Source of the DNA: Bifidobacterium cuniculi
Lineage (GTDB): Bacteria; Actinomycetota; Actinomycetes; Actinomycetales; Bifidobacteriaceae
Reading direction: 5' to 3'
Length of the DNA: 35,039 bases
NCBI RefSeq assembly: GCF_000741575.1
Contig: NZ_JGYV01000013.1
Span: 1 to 35,039 of the forward strand
Part shown: piece by piece, positions 25,183 through 34,384 of the stretch
Layout of the letters: every line of letters starts with the position of its first letter
How positions within the stretch are numbered: the stretch's first letter is position 1
Made by a program: the position numbers and the translations under genes
Notes under the pieces: generated by a model
Told to the model about the DNA's origin: nothing
The model's input: the letters and a program-made list of their open reading frames with translations, nothing else
Databases searched by the model: none

Positions 25183-25270
25183 CCGCAATCCCCGCAAATG
25201 CGGGGCATGTCTAGTGATGTTCACGTGACTTCACTACATCACTGGATCATCCTCGCAATGCGAGGCAGCT
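25183..25270 (-). CRISPR. Degenerate two-repeat mini-array next to truncated cas3
   Basis: Two diverged repeat copies start at 25183 and 25244, exactly the 61-nt period, with a 33-nt spacer (25211-25243). Copy 25244-25270 reads GGATCATCCTCGC then GCGAGGCAGCT: the C to T change in one hairpin arm is matched by G to A in the other, so the stem is conserved. Copy 25183-25210 keeps ATCCCCGC and GCGGGGCA. The array lies at the broken 5' end of cas3; the 300 nt beyond it, up to 25570, hold no gene I can support. Confidence 0.8.
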
Positions 25271-25570
25271 CATTAGTCTAGCAAGTTTTGCCCTGTACGG
25301 CCAGCTGCCGGCCATTGCATAACGTCGTGTCCACCATCACGCAAGCAGAAGAAAGCAGCTTCATGAGGCCCCGACATCCCGAACCGCCGCAACCACACGT
25401 CTCCCCCTTTTATTCCCACTTTCGCGCACCACCAAAGCCCACCATCTCACCCCACTTCGTTGGTAGATTAAGTCCCAACGTGACCATCTGCATCCAGGAC
25501 AGGAGGATGCAGACCACTCCCCCTCGCACGCAACCACGGACACACCACTACCTACATATAACGAGGTGCC

Positions 25571-27223
25571 ATGCAACCCAACAACAGCCCATCACGCAGG
25601 ACCCGCCGCATCATCGCCGCCATCGCATCCATCGCCGCACTCGGCATGGCGCTGGCCGGCTGCGGCACAGGCGGCAGCTCTGCAGACGGCGACACCACCG
25701 ACCAGGTCATCACCGTCAACAACGTCGAACCGTCGGCGAACCTGCTGCCGGGCAACACGAACGACATGGCCGGCTGGAAGGTTGTCACGCAGCTCTACGA
25801 AGGCCTGGTCACCTTCTCCGACAACGGCGAGCTCGTCTACGCCGACGCCGAGTCGATTAAGCCGAACGACGACGCCTCGCAGTACACGGTCACGCTGCGC
25901 GACGGCCTGCAGTTCTCGGACGGCACGCCCATCACCGCGGACACCTACGCCAAGAGCTGGTCCTTCGCCGCGAACGCCGCCAACGGCCAGCTGGGCGCCG
26001 CCATCTTCTCTACCATCAAGGGATACGACGAACTGCAGGACCCGAAGGTGGACAAGGATGCGCAGCTGAGCGGCCTCAAGGTCGTCGACGAGCACACGCT
26101 GCAGGTCACGCTCAACGCGCCTGACTCCTCCTTCCCCTACAAGGTCGGCGACGTGGCCTTCCTGCCGATCACCGATGCCGCCATCAAGGACCCGGACACC
26201 TACGGCGAACGCCCCGTCGGCAACGGCCCGTACACGCTCAAGGCGTGGAACCATGACCAGAGCATCGAGCTGGTGCCGAATGCCAAGTACAGCGGTCCGC
26301 GCACGGTGAAGAACGGCGGCGTGACCTTCGTGCTGTATACGGACGTGCAGACCGCCTATGCGGACGTGGAGTCCGGCAACCTGGACGTGATCGACACGAT
26401 TCCCGCCAGTTCGCTGGGCGTCTACCAGCAGGAGGAGGGCATCCAGACGTTCAACAAGCCGGGTCCGGGCTTCAAGTCCTTCACGATTCCCGAGTCGCTC
26501 AAGCATTTCTCGGGTGAGGAGGGCAGGCTGCGTCGTGCTGCGATCAGCCGTGCGGTCGACCGTGCGGAGATCGTCAAGACCGTGCTCTACGGTACCGCCA
26601 CCGTCGCCACGGACTTCACCGCGCCCACCATCGCCGGCTATTCCAAGGACCTCAAGGGTGCGGACGTGCTCGACTACGACGAGCAGGACGCCAAGGAGCT
26701 GTGGGCGAAGGCGGATGCGATCTCGAAGTGGGATGGCTCCTTCCGCATCGCCTACAGCGCGGACAGCGGCGACAAGCCGCGCGTCGAGGCCATCGCGAAC
26801 TCCATCAAGAACGCGCTGGGCATCGACGCTTCCGCCTATGCGATTCCCACCCAGAAGGAGCTGAGTTCGGCAATCCATGACCGCACGATCGACGCCGCCT
26901 TCCTGCAGGGCCTGCAATCCGACTACCCGTATCCGGAAGGCTACCTGGTGCAGGCCTATGATTCCGCGTATGCCGACGGCAAGGGCCTGAACAACGGCGA
27001 CTACAAGAGTTCGCAGTTCGACAGGCTGATGGACGACGCGGCCCGGCAGACCGAGACGAGCGCTGCGATTGACTACTATCACCAGGCGGAGGAGCTGCTC
27101 TTCGAGGACCTGCCGGTGGTCCCGCTGTGGTATGCGAACGTGACCGCGGCTGCCGGCGAGCAGGTGCGCAATGTCGAGTTCAACTACATGGGCGTGCCCA
27201 AGTATTATGAGCTGACCAAGTAA
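25571..27223 (+). CDS. ABC transporter solute-binding lipoprotein, oligopeptide/dipeptide type
   Basis: 550 residues with a twin-arginine-like basic start (PSRRTRRIIAAIASIAALG), a hydrophobic signal and lipobox LAGC (Cys31 lipidated), followed by a Gly/Ser linker. The body is of the extracellular solute-binding family 5: WKVVTQLYEGLVTFSDNGEL, DGLQFSDGTPITADTYAKSW, YYHQAEELLFEDLPVVPLWY near the end. Such proteins deliver peptides to Opp/Dpp permeases. No permease or ATPase genes follow, so it stands alone here and must share a transporter encoded elsewhere. GAGG five bases before ATG supports the start. Strong host-like codon use. Peptide specificity is inference. Confidence 0.92.
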   Translation: MQPNNSPSRRTRRIIAAIASIAALGMALAGCGTGGSSADGDTTDQVITVNNVEPSANLLPGNTNDMAGWKVVTQLYEGLVTFSDNGELVYADAESIKPNDDASQYTVTLRDGLQFSDGTPITADTYAKSWSFAANAANGQLGAAIFSTIKGYDELQDPKVDKDAQLSGLKVVDEHTLQVTLNAPDSSFPYKVGDVAFLPITDAAIKDPDTYGERPVGNGPYTLKAWNHDQSIELVPNAKYSGPRTVKNGGVTFVLYTDVQTAYADVESGNLDVIDTIPASSLGVYQQEEGIQTFNKPGPGFKSFTIPESLKHFSGEEGRLRRAAISRAVDRAEIVKTVLYGTATVATDFTAPTIAGYSKDLKGADVLDYDEQDAKELWAKADAISKWDGSFRIAYSADSGDKPRVEAIANSIKNALGIDASAYAIPTQKELSSAIHDRTIDAAFLQGLQSDYPYPEGYLVQAYDSAYADGKGLNNGDYKSSQFDRLMDDAARQTETSAAIDYYHQAEELLFEDLPVVPLWYANVTAAAGEQVRNVEFNYMGVPKYYELTK

Positions 27224-27260
27224 TCGCCTGCCCGCTCCCCGACCGGGGTGTACTACTGAT

Positions 27261-27300
27261 ATCAGCTTCCGCGCATGAAGCGTGGAAGCTGATCTTGTTT
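27261..27300 (+). terminator. Hairpin between the solute-binding gene and the MFS gene
   Basis: ATCAGCTTCC (27261-27270) pairs with GGAAGCTGAT (27284-27293), followed by CTTGTTTTG. It lies 38 bp after the stop codon and 23 bp before the next start, so it probably ends most transcripts of the first gene. Confidence 0.65.
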
Positions 27301-27322
27301 TGCAGGGACGGAAAGGACGACC

Positions 27323-28777
27323 ATGGGCGGAGCGCTGGCGATGGCCAACAGCACGATGGTGACGGCGAAGGACGGGCAGCAGCACAGTTGGGGATCGATC
27401 AAGCTGCTGCTGGCGACGCTCATCGTGAGCACCCTCGGTGACGGTTTCTGCGGCGTGATGATGTCCGTGGCGCTGCCGGACATTTCCGAGACGTACCATA
27501 TCAGCCTGTCCGTGGCGAACTGGGTGACGGTCGGCTATGCGATCGTCGCGGCGACCGCGGTGATGTGCGCGGCGACGGTGCTGGCCCACTATGGGCTGCG
27601 CAAGCTGTTCTTCTTCAGCCGCGTGCTGCTCATCGTCAGTTCCGTCATCGGCCTGTTCTCGCTGAACTTCCCGATGATGCTCGGCAGCCGCCTCATCCAG
27701 GCGGTCGGTTCGGGGCTCATGTTCCCCACCATCAACACGGTCATCATCCGCATCGTGCCGGAACGCTATTCGGGGCGCATTGTCTCGCTCAACAGTGCCA
27801 TCATCGGCTTGGGCATCGCGGTAGCCCCGCTGCTGAGCGGCCTGTTCCTCACGTACGTCTCGCTGACATCCATGTATGCGGTGCCGCTGGTGATCGGCAT
27901 CATCTCGTTGGTCATGGGCGTGAAGTTCATGTTCGATGTCGAGGCGCACCAGGACCGCAGGCTCGACCTGGTATCCGTGCTGCTCGCCTTCGTCGGCCTG
28001 ACGATGCTCATGCTGGGCTTCTCCGAGCTCACCCACCGTACGCTGACGGCCAGTTTCATGCTCGTGGCCGGCCTCGTGGTGCTCGCATGGTTCACGGTGC
28101 GCCAGCTGCACATGGACCGGCCGCTGCTCAATATCCGCCCCTTGAAGAACCTGTCGGTGTCGGTCGGCGTGGTCATGTACATCATGGGCGGCATGGGCCA
28201 GCAGGCGGTGCTGTTGCTGCTGCCGCTCTATCTGGAACGTGCCTGCGACTATTCGGACGCGGCCAGCGGTGGCTTCTTGCTCATCGTGGCGCTCATCTAC
28301 TCCGGCGTGACGCTGGTGGCGGGAAAGAGCGTCGACAGCCACGGCATCTGGCCAGTGCTGCCAATCGGCTTCCTGGTGCTCACCCTGGGCCTGTTCGCCG
28401 TATTCGGGGTGGCGCCGTTGAGGAATGCGTGGATCATCGCGGTCATCGCCGGCATCGCCGCCTCCGGCTATGCTTTGGTGAACGTGCCCGACAAGGATGT
28501 GGTGCTTGAGTCGGTGCCTGACGCGGACACCGCGGACGTGAGCTCCGTCTTCTCCACCGGCGCGCAGATCGCCAGCTCCATCGGCTCCGCGCTCTTCGTG
28601 GGCATCCTGTCCGCCGACGTGCTGCACCGCACCGCCGCAGGCATTGGCCGCCATGCCGCCTACGCCTACGGTTTCCAGCATTCCGTGCTGGTCGGCGCAA
28701 TCCTGGAGGCCGTGGTGCTCGTGGCCGCCGTGTGGTATGCGCGCGAAATGGTTAAGCACGGCAAGGCGAGGAACTGA
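27323..28777 (+). CDS. MFS exporter, DHA2 (14-TM drug:H+ antiporter) type
   Basis: 484 residues with about 14 hydrophobic segments. TM1 carries GDGFCGVMMSVALPDISETY, which matches the family's D-x-x-x-x-x-x-A-L-P-x-I motif, and ANWVTVGYAI is motif-like in TM2. The motif C-type glycine/proline stretch is in TM5 (NSAIIGLGIAVAPLLSG). Likely exports drugs or small metabolites; substrate unknown. AAAGGA seven bases before ATG supports the start, and alternative internal ATGs at codons 7 and 12 exist. It ends 4 bp before a giant inverted repeat that separates it from convergent pspA. Confidence 0.87.
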   Translation: MGGALAMANSTMVTAKDGQQHSWGSIKLLLATLIVSTLGDGFCGVMMSVALPDISETYHISLSVANWVTVGYAIVAATAVMCAATVLAHYGLRKLFFFSRVLLIVSSVIGLFSLNFPMMLGSRLIQAVGSGLMFPTINTVIIRIVPERYSGRIVSLNSAIIGLGIAVAPLLSGLFLTYVSLTSMYAVPLVIGIISLVMGVKFMFDVEAHQDRRLDLVSVLLAFVGLTMLMLGFSELTHRTLTASFMLVAGLVVLAWFTVRQLHMDRPLLNIRPLKNLSVSVGVVMYIMGGMGQQAVLLLLPLYLERACDYSDAASGGFLLIVALIYSGVTLVAGKSVDSHGIWPVLPIGFLVLTLGLFAVFGVAPLRNAWIIAVIAGIAASGYALVNVPDKDVVLESVPDADTADVSSVFSTGAQIASSIGSALFVGILSADVLHRTAAGIGRHAAYAYGFQHSVLVGAILEAVVLVAAVWYAREMVKHGKARN

Positions 28778-28781
28778 ACTG

Positions 28782-28903
28782 CGCCTCTGAGGATTGTTCA
28801 TTTTTTCGAACAAAAACTTGGGGCCTGACGTGTCGGCGGCATCCGCCGCCGACACGTCAGGCCCCAAGTTTTTGTTCGAAAAAATGAACAATCCTCAGAG
28901 GCG
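28782..28903. terminator. 59-bp perfect inverted repeat, likely bidirectional terminator
   Basis: Arms 28782-28840 and 28845-28903 are exactly complementary around an ATCC loop. The inner GC-rich stem (CTTGGGGCCTGACGTGTCGG and on) is followed on both strands by TTTTTG, so each strand reads as an intrinsic terminator. It fills the space between the convergent MFS and pspA genes. ORFs that cross it (starting MFIFSNKNLGPD) are artefacts of the palindrome. Confidence 0.88.
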
Positions 28904-28915
28904 GGATAATCCGCT

Positions 28916-29599
28916 TTACTGCTGCTCCTCCACGCCGACTTCGGCCTTGAGCTTGGCGAGCTCGTCCTCGACGGAGGCGCTGCCACCGGCGAGGTACTTG
29001 TTGGCGAGGTCTTCCTTGTCGCCTTGGCTGTTGAGGTCCGCCATGGCGTTGGCTTCGCCGAGCATCTGGTCGGCCTTGGCTTCCATGCGGTCGAAGGCGG
29101 CCATGGAACGGGTGGTGCTGGCGGTGGCATCGGTGGCCTTGTTGACCTGCTGCTGGGCCTTGGCGACGGAGACCTTGGCATGCACGGCGGCACGGCGGGC
29201 CTGCAGGCCGTTGATGTCGTTGACCAGCTTGTCGTGCATCTGGCGCATCTTCGTGGCGTTGTCCTCGGCGGCCTTGGCGGCTTCCTCGAGGCTGGGCAGC
29301 GTGGATTCGAACTGCTGCTTGGTGGCGAGCAGCTTGCGGGCGTCATCGTCCTGGCCGGCCTTGACGGCGGCCTTGGCAGCGGCTTCGTACTTGGCGATGT
29401 CCGCCTTGCAGTCGTCCACCTGCTTGCGGGCATTGGTGGCGGCCGCCATGACGCCGGCGGTCTCCTTCTTGACTGCCGCGAGGTCCTCGTTGAGGTCGAG
29501 CAGCATCTGGTCGACCATCTTCGCGGGATCCTCCGCCTTGTCGAGCAGGGCGTTGATGTTGGAGCGCATGATGTCGCCGAATCGCTTCAGGATTGCCAT
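28916..29599 (-). CDS. pspA: PspA/IM30 family membrane-stress protein
   Basis: 227 residues, almost wholly helical, with the family start MAILKRFGDIMRSNINALLD, the KAEDPAKMVDQML segment and a long coiled coil (KKETAGVMAAATNARKQV onward). PspA proteins bind the inner face of the membrane and stabilise it under envelope stress. AAAGGAAG precedes the ATG. It lies 20 bp downstream of the membrane protein gene on the same strand, so the two form an operon. No phage-shock regulators are adjacent. The assignment is strong; the exact stress role in this organism is inference. Confidence 0.93.
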   Translation of the reverse strand: MAILKRFGDIMRSNINALLDKAEDPAKMVDQMLLDLNEDLAAVKKETAGVMAAATNARKQVDDCKADIAKYEAAAKAAVKAGQDDDARKLLATKQQFESTLPSLEEAAKAAEDNATKMRQMHDKLVNDINGLQARRAAVHAKVSVAKAQQQVNKATDATASTTRSMAAFDRMEAKADQMLGEANAMADLNSQGDKEDLANKYLAGGSASVEDELAKLKAEVGVEEQQ

Positions 29600-29619
29600 G
29601 GGTGCTTCCTTTCTTGTCG

Positions 29620-30861
29620 TCAGTGTTGACGATTGTCTTCGGTGGCGCCATCCGTGGCGTCACCTCCGTATTTCTTGAGCAGCGGGTCTTCCGCTTCCTC
29701 GAGCGGCGTGGTGACCATCCGCTCCACGTAGGCCTCGTGTTCGCGCTTGCGCTTGACCATGATGACGGCCACCGCCACGCCGGCCGCGAGGAGCACGACC
29801 ACAATGAGCGCGATGATGAGCCACTTGCTCACGTCCTGCTTCGTGGTGGTCTTCGTCATGATACGATCCGCGGTCTTGTCGAAGGTCGTCACGATCGCCT
29901 CGTCGGTGCTCATGTCGCTATACCAGTACTGGTTGAGGTAGCTCCAGAAGATGTTCTGGGCCTGGCTGTCCATGATGCCGGTGGTGTTGCGGCCGGGGGT
30001 CAGGGTCATGTACCCGACGTCGTTGTCCACGTCCTGCTCGGCGAAGTAGACGAACAGGAGGGTGTCCTCGTTGTCGATGTGCTGGTCGTACCACTGTTCC
30101 GACCACTCCTGCTTCTCGTCGTCCGTGGTGAGCTTGGCATTGTACTTGGCGAAGAGGATGTAGGGCTGGATGCCGGTCTTGTCGTAGAAGGTCTTGAGTT
30201 GGCTTTCCGTCTTGGAGACATTGGAGAACCAGCCGAGCTCGTCGTCGATGCAATCCGTGTCGTAGGCGCGGCCGGAGTCGAGCTTGGTGCGGTTATAGGT
30301 GCTGGCGGGGATGTCTCCGCTGGTGGCGGTTCCCGCCGGGTCGCCCGAGCAGCTGGGGACCATGAGCACGATGAGCATGACGACGATGAAGGCGCCGATG
30401 ATGGCGACCCACAGCCCGCTGCCCGACTTGCCCTTGCGCGGCGGCTGGCCGCCGGCAGGTGGCATGCCCGCCCCGCTCGCGGGAACCGACGGGCCGAAGG
30501 GGCCGCCGGCAGGCGGTTGGCCGGGTGCCCCGAAGGGTCCTGCGCTGCCGTAGCCGTAGGAGCCACGCTGTTGAGCTTCACGGCGACCGGCACTCTTGCC
30601 GGCCTGGTAGCCGATGGCGCCGATGATGAGGTCTGACAGGCTGGAGCCGGTGTTGTGCCGGCGTGGCGGCCGACCGCCGAAACCGCCGGGCATGCCGCCC
30701 GGGAAGCCGCCGAAACCGCTGCCGCCATGGCTTGAGCCGCCGCCACCGGCACGGCGACCGGAGCCGCCACCGCTGGGACGGAAACCACTGCCCATGCGGC
30801 CGCCGTCGAAACCACTGCCGCCACGGCTGCCGCCGCCGCTCCCCTGTCCCGCTCGTGGCAT
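29620..30861 (-). CDS. Membrane protein with Gly/Arg-rich start and TPM-like extracytoplasmic domain
   Basis: 413 residues: about 75 of a Gly/Ser/Arg-rich disordered start (SGGGSRGGSGFDGGRMGSG), a Pro/Gly-rich stretch, a first membrane helix (LWVAIIGAFIVVMLIVLMV), a domain of about 180 residues, a second helix (WLIIALIVVVLLAAGVAVAV) and a charged tail. The domain's FYDKTGIQPYILFAKYN and DTLLFVYFAE segments resemble TPM (TLP18.3/MOLO-1) domains; this is a tentative reading. AGGAGG before ATG 30861 sets the start, excluding 32 upstream codons. It precedes pspA by 20 bp, and TPM-domain proteins next to PspA make biological sense as an envelope-stress pair. Confidence 0.75.
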   Translation of the reverse strand: MPRAGQGSGGGSRGGSGFDGGRMGSGFRPSGGGSGRRAGGGGSSHGGSGFGGFPGGMPGGFGGRPPRRHNTGSSLSDLIIGAIGYQAGKSAGRREAQQRGSYGYGSAGPFGAPGQPPAGGPFGPSVPASGAGMPPAGGQPPRKGKSGSGLWVAIIGAFIVVMLIVLMVPSCSGDPAGTATSGDIPASTYNRTKLDSGRAYDTDCIDDELGWFSNVSKTESQLKTFYDKTGIQPYILFAKYNAKLTTDDEKQEWSEQWYDQHIDNEDTLLFVYFAEQDVDNDVGYMTLTPGRNTTGIMDSQAQNIFWSYLNQYWYSDMSTDEAIVTTFDKTADRIMTKTTTKQDVSKWLIIALIVVVLLAAGVAVAVIMVKRKREHEAYVERMVTTPLEEAEDPLLKKYGGDATDGATEDNRQH

Positions 30862-30957
30862 CGATGCCTCCTGGTCCGCTGGTTGATTGTTGAGACAAAT
30901 ATAGCGGATGCGCCCGGGAAACTCCCAATTTGCCCCGTGAGCATGGACGCCGCGCAT

Positions 30958-31008
30958 CCCCTGCCGGGACCGCCTTCCCGGCAGGGGCGTGTCCCTCCCC
31001 TGCCGGGA
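30958..31008 (-). terminator. Terminator region after ileS with three alternating copies of one arm
   Basis: CCCCTGCCGGGA occurs at 30958-30969 and 30997-31008, and its exact complement lies between them at 30976-30987. The central copy can pair with either neighbour, giving two mutually exclusive 12-bp hairpins just downstream of the ileS stop. No U tract. Probably the ileS terminator. Confidence 0.6.
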
Positions 31009-31041
31009 AGGAAGACGCCCCTTGTATCTGGCGAATGGATC

Positions 31042-34000
31042 TCAGGCCTTCGCCACGGTCACCTTCAGCTCCTCGCCTGGCTTGACCGCCAGGGAGTCGG
31101 CGAGGGTCTCGGAGCAGATCAGGTCGCGGAACTGCTCCACCTTCGCCTCGTCGTCGGCCGGCACCTCGAGGGTGAGGTCGATGCGGTCGCTGACCTCGAG
31201 GCCGGCGTCCTTGCGGGCGTCCTGCACGGCGCGGACCACGTCGCGCGCATAGCCTTCGGCGACCAGGTCGTCGGTGAGCTCCAGGTCGAGGATCACGAAG
31301 CCGCCGGTCGGCAGGATCGAGGATGCGCTGTTGCGCGCCTCGTCGGCGTCGGATTCCTCCACGCGGCGGGTGATGTCGTACTCGTCGCCCTGCAGCGTGA
31401 CGGTGCCGCCGTCGGGCAGGTCGATCACCGGGTCGCCTGTGGTCGGGTCGGCGTGCCAGTCTCCGCTCTTGGACGCCTTGATGGCGAACTGTACCTGCTT
31501 GCCCAGGCGCGGGCCGGCGGCGCGGGCGTTCACCTTGAGTTCGTCGATGATCTTCAGGCCGTGTTCGGCGGCCTCGTCCAGCGACGTGTACTCGACGTCC
31601 TTGACGTTCAGTTCGTTCTTGAGCAGCGCGTCGTAGACGTCGACCTGCGACGGCTCGTCGACGACGACGGTCAGCTTGGCCAGCGGCTGGCGGACGCGCA
31701 TCTTCTTCGCCTTGCGCAGGGACAGCGCGGCGGAGACGATCTCACGCACCTTGTCCATGGCGGCCACCAACGCGCCGTCCTCCACGAGCACCTTGCCCAA
31801 TTCCGTGTCCTCGCCGGTGGCAGGGTCGGTCAGGTAGGGCCAGTCGCCCAGGTGCACGGACTCGCCGCCCGTCAGGCCGCGCCACACGGTTTCCGCCTCC
31901 ATCGGGGCCAGTGGCGCCAGCAGGCGCATGAAAGCCTCGAGCACGGTGTACAGCGTGTTGAAGGCGTCCTCGTCCTCGTTCCAGAAGCGGTCACGGGAGT
32001 TGCGGATGTACCAGTTGGTGAGCATGTCGATGAAGTCGGCGACCTCGGTGCAGGCGTCGGAGATCTCGAAGGCGTCCATGTGCGCGGTCACGTCGGCGAT
32101 CAGCTGACGGGTGCGCGCCAGCAGGTAGCGGTCCATCTGTGCGAGTCCCGGCACCTCCTGCGCGGTCAGTTCGCGCGCGTCGTAGCCGGCACCGCCGTTG
32201 GCGGCGTTGGCGTACAGCGTGAAGAAGTAGTACGTGCTCCACACCGGCAGCATGATCTGGCGGACGGTGTCACGGATGCCGTCTTCGGTCACGATGAGGT
32301 TGCCGCCACGCAGGATCGGCGAGCTCATGAGGAACCAGCGCATCGCGTCGGAGCCGTACTTGTCGAAGACGCCGTTGACGTCCGGGTAGTTGCGCAGGTG
32401 CTTGCTCATCTTCTGGCCGTCGTCGCCGAGCACGATGCCGTGGCAGATGACGTTCCTGAAGGCCGGCTTGTCGAAGAGCGCAGTGGCCATGACGTGCAGC
32501 AGGTAGAACCAGCCGCGGGTCTGGCCGATGTACTCGACGATGAAGTCGGATGGGAAGTGCTGCTCGAAGTACTCCTTGTTCTCGAAGGGGTAATGGTACT
32601 GGGCGAAGGGCATGGAGCCGGATTCGAACCAGCAGTCGAGCACGTCGGGGATGCGGCGCATGGTCGACGTGCCCGTCGGGTCGTCCGGGTTGGGGCGCGT
32701 CAGGTTGTCGATCCATGGGCGGTGCATGTTGACGTTGCCCTCGTTGTCGCGCGGATAGTCGCCGAAGTCGGCCTTGAGCTGGTCGAGCGAGCCGTAGACG
32801 TCGACGCGCGGGTACTTCGGATCGTCGGAGACCCACACCGGGATCGGCGAACCCCAGAAACGGTTGCGGGAGATCGACCAGTCGCGCGCGTTGGACAGCC
32901 ACTTGCCGAACTGGCCGTCCTTGACGTTCCCAGGGATCCAGTTGATCTCCTGGTTGAGCTCGAGCAGGCGCGGCTTGATCTTCGTCACGGAGACGAACCA
33001 GCTGGACACCGGCTTGTAGATCAGCGGGGTGCCACAACGCCAGCAGTGCGGGTAGGAGTGCACGTAGCTCTTCTCCTGGAAGAGCAGGGCACGGTGTTCC
33101 TCGGGGATGGCGGTAAGCGGGCCGTCGCCGGCGCGCAGGTTACGCAGGATCGGCAGGTTCGCGTCGAAGACGAGCTGGCCTTCGTAGTCGGGCACCAGGG
33201 AGGTGAAGCGGCAGGCGTTGTCCAGCACGTCCACGCTCCTGATGTGGTGCGCGTTGAGCGTGTTCATGTCGTCCTCGCCGTAGGGCGCCTGGTGCACCAG
33301 GCCGGTGCCTTCGGCGGTGTCGACGTAGTCGGCGGTGAGGATCCGGTACGCATTCGGGCCGGGGGTGCCGCCCTCGGCGGTGTCCGCGTCGGAGGCGAAG
33401 TACGGGAAGACCGGCCAGTAGCGCCAGCCGACCATGTCGCGGCCCTTGAGCTCGCGCACGACTTCGTAGTCCTCCCCCAGCTCCTTGTCGTAGGAGCCCA
33501 GGAGCGCCTTGGCGAAGTAGAACTTCTTGCCGGCGAACTTGCCTTCCTTCGGGGCGACCTCCACGTAGTCGATGTCGTCGCCGACCACGATGGCGAAGTT
33601 CGTGGGCACGGTCCACGGGGTGGTGGTCCAGAAGACGGCGTAGGCGTCGTCCTCGTCACGCAGCTTGACGGCGACGGAGACGGTGGTGTCCTGGCGGTCC
33701 TGGTAGACGTCGGCGTCCATGCGCAACTCGTGGGCGCTCAGGGGCGTCTGGTCCTTCGGGCAGTACGGCAGCACGCGGTAGCCCTGGTAGGCCAGACCCT
33801 TGTCGTAGAGGGTCTTGAAGGCCCACATCACGGATTCCATGTAGGGGATGTCGAGGGTCTTGTAGCCGTGCTCGAAGTCCACCCAGCGCGCCTGGCGGTG
33901 CACGTAGTCACGCCATTCGTTCACGTACTTGAGCACGCTGGCGCGACAGGCTTCGTTGAACTTGTCGATGCCCATCTGCTCGATCTGGTCGACGGAGTCG

Positions 34001-34365
34001 ATGCCGAGCTCCTTCTGCGCCTCGAGTTCCGCGGGCAGGCCGTGGGTGTCCCAGCCGAAGACGCGGTTGACGCGGCGGCCCTTCATGGTCTGGTAGCGCG
34101 GCACCACGTCCTTGGCGTAGCCGGTCAGCAGGTGGCCGTAGTGCGGCAGGCCGTTCGCGAAGGGCGGGCCGTCGAAGAAGACGAATTCATTGTCGCTGTT
34201 CTCGCCGGAGGGGTTCTCCTGGACGGACTTGTCGAAGGTGTCATTCGTGTCCCAGTACTGCAGCACGTCCTCTTCAAGTCGGGGGAAGTCCGGATTCGGC
34301 GCCACGTTCGCGCCCTGCTCGCCGGATGCTGCCTTGGGGTACACGTGCTTGGGTGTATCGCTCAC
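31042..34365 (-). CDS. ileS: Isoleucyl-tRNA synthetase
   Basis: 1107 residues; charges tRNA-Ile with isoleucine in the cytoplasm and edits valine errors. The class I signature is HYGH (75-78, in FFDGPPFANGLPHYGH) and KMSK (652-655). The editing domain lies between them and the anticodon-binding domain at the C-terminus (SALSLRKAKKMRVRQPLAKL). Length and the GLPHYGH form of the motif resemble the long eukaryote-like type of IleRS, the class associated with low mupirocin sensitivity in bifidobacteria; that link is family knowledge. The start is GTG 34365 with GAGGAG six bases upstream. A T-box leader precedes it. Confidence 0.97.
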   Translation of the reverse strand: MSDTPKHVYPKAASGEQGANVAPNPDFPRLEEDVLQYWDTNDTFDKSVQENPSGENSDNEFVFFDGPPFANGLPHYGHLLTGYAKDVVPRYQTMKGRRVNRVFGWDTHGLPAELEAQKELGIDSVDQIEQMGIDKFNEACRASVLKYVNEWRDYVHRQARWVDFEHGYKTLDIPYMESVMWAFKTLYDKGLAYQGYRVLPYCPKDQTPLSAHELRMDADVYQDRQDTTVSVAVKLRDEDDAYAVFWTTTPWTVPTNFAIVVGDDIDYVEVAPKEGKFAGKKFYFAKALLGSYDKELGEDYEVVRELKGRDMVGWRYWPVFPYFASDADTAEGGTPGPNAYRILTADYVDTAEGTGLVHQAPYGEDDMNTLNAHHIRSVDVLDNACRFTSLVPDYEGQLVFDANLPILRNLRAGDGPLTAIPEEHRALLFQEKSYVHSYPHCWRCGTPLIYKPVSSWFVSVTKIKPRLLELNQEINWIPGNVKDGQFGKWLSNARDWSISRNRFWGSPIPVWVSDDPKYPRVDVYGSLDQLKADFGDYPRDNEGNVNMHRPWIDNLTRPNPDDPTGTSTMRRIPDVLDCWFESGSMPFAQYHYPFENKEYFEQHFPSDFIVEYIGQTRGWFYLLHVMATALFDKPAFRNVICHGIVLGDDGQKMSKHLRNYPDVNGVFDKYGSDAMRWFLMSSPILRGGNLIVTEDGIRDTVRQIMLPVWSTYYFFTLYANAANGGAGYDARELTAQEVPGLAQMDRYLLARTRQLIADVTAHMDAFEISDACTEVADFIDMLTNWYIRNSRDRFWNEDEDAFNTLYTVLEAFMRLLAPLAPMEAETVWRGLTGGESVHLGDWPYLTDPATGEDTELGKVLVEDGALVAAMDKVREIVSAALSLRKAKKMRVRQPLAKLTVVVDEPSQVDVYDALLKNELNVKDVEYTSLDEAAEHGLKIIDELKVNARAAGPRLGKQVQFAIKASKSGDWHADPTTGDPVIDLPDGGTVTLQGDEYDITRRVEESDADEARNSASSILPTGGFVILDLELTDDLVAEGYARDVVRAVQDARKDAGLEVSDRIDLTLEVPADDEAKVEQFRDLICSETLADSLAVKPGEELKVTVAKA

Positions 34366-34384
34366 CGTTGCTCCTCTTGATTGC

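Noticed and set aside
25288..25860. 190-codon plus-strand ORF overlapping the solute-binding gene start
   Set aside because: Arg/His-rich frame-shadow of the lipoprotein gene; no ribosome site and no family features.
25592..28891. 1099-codon minus-strand ORF
   Set aside because: Shadow of the solute-binding and MFS genes; it starts inside the 59-bp palindrome.
30883..34380. 1165-codon plus-strand ORF
   Set aside because: Antisense shadow of ileS, whose start and family motifs are clear on the other strand.
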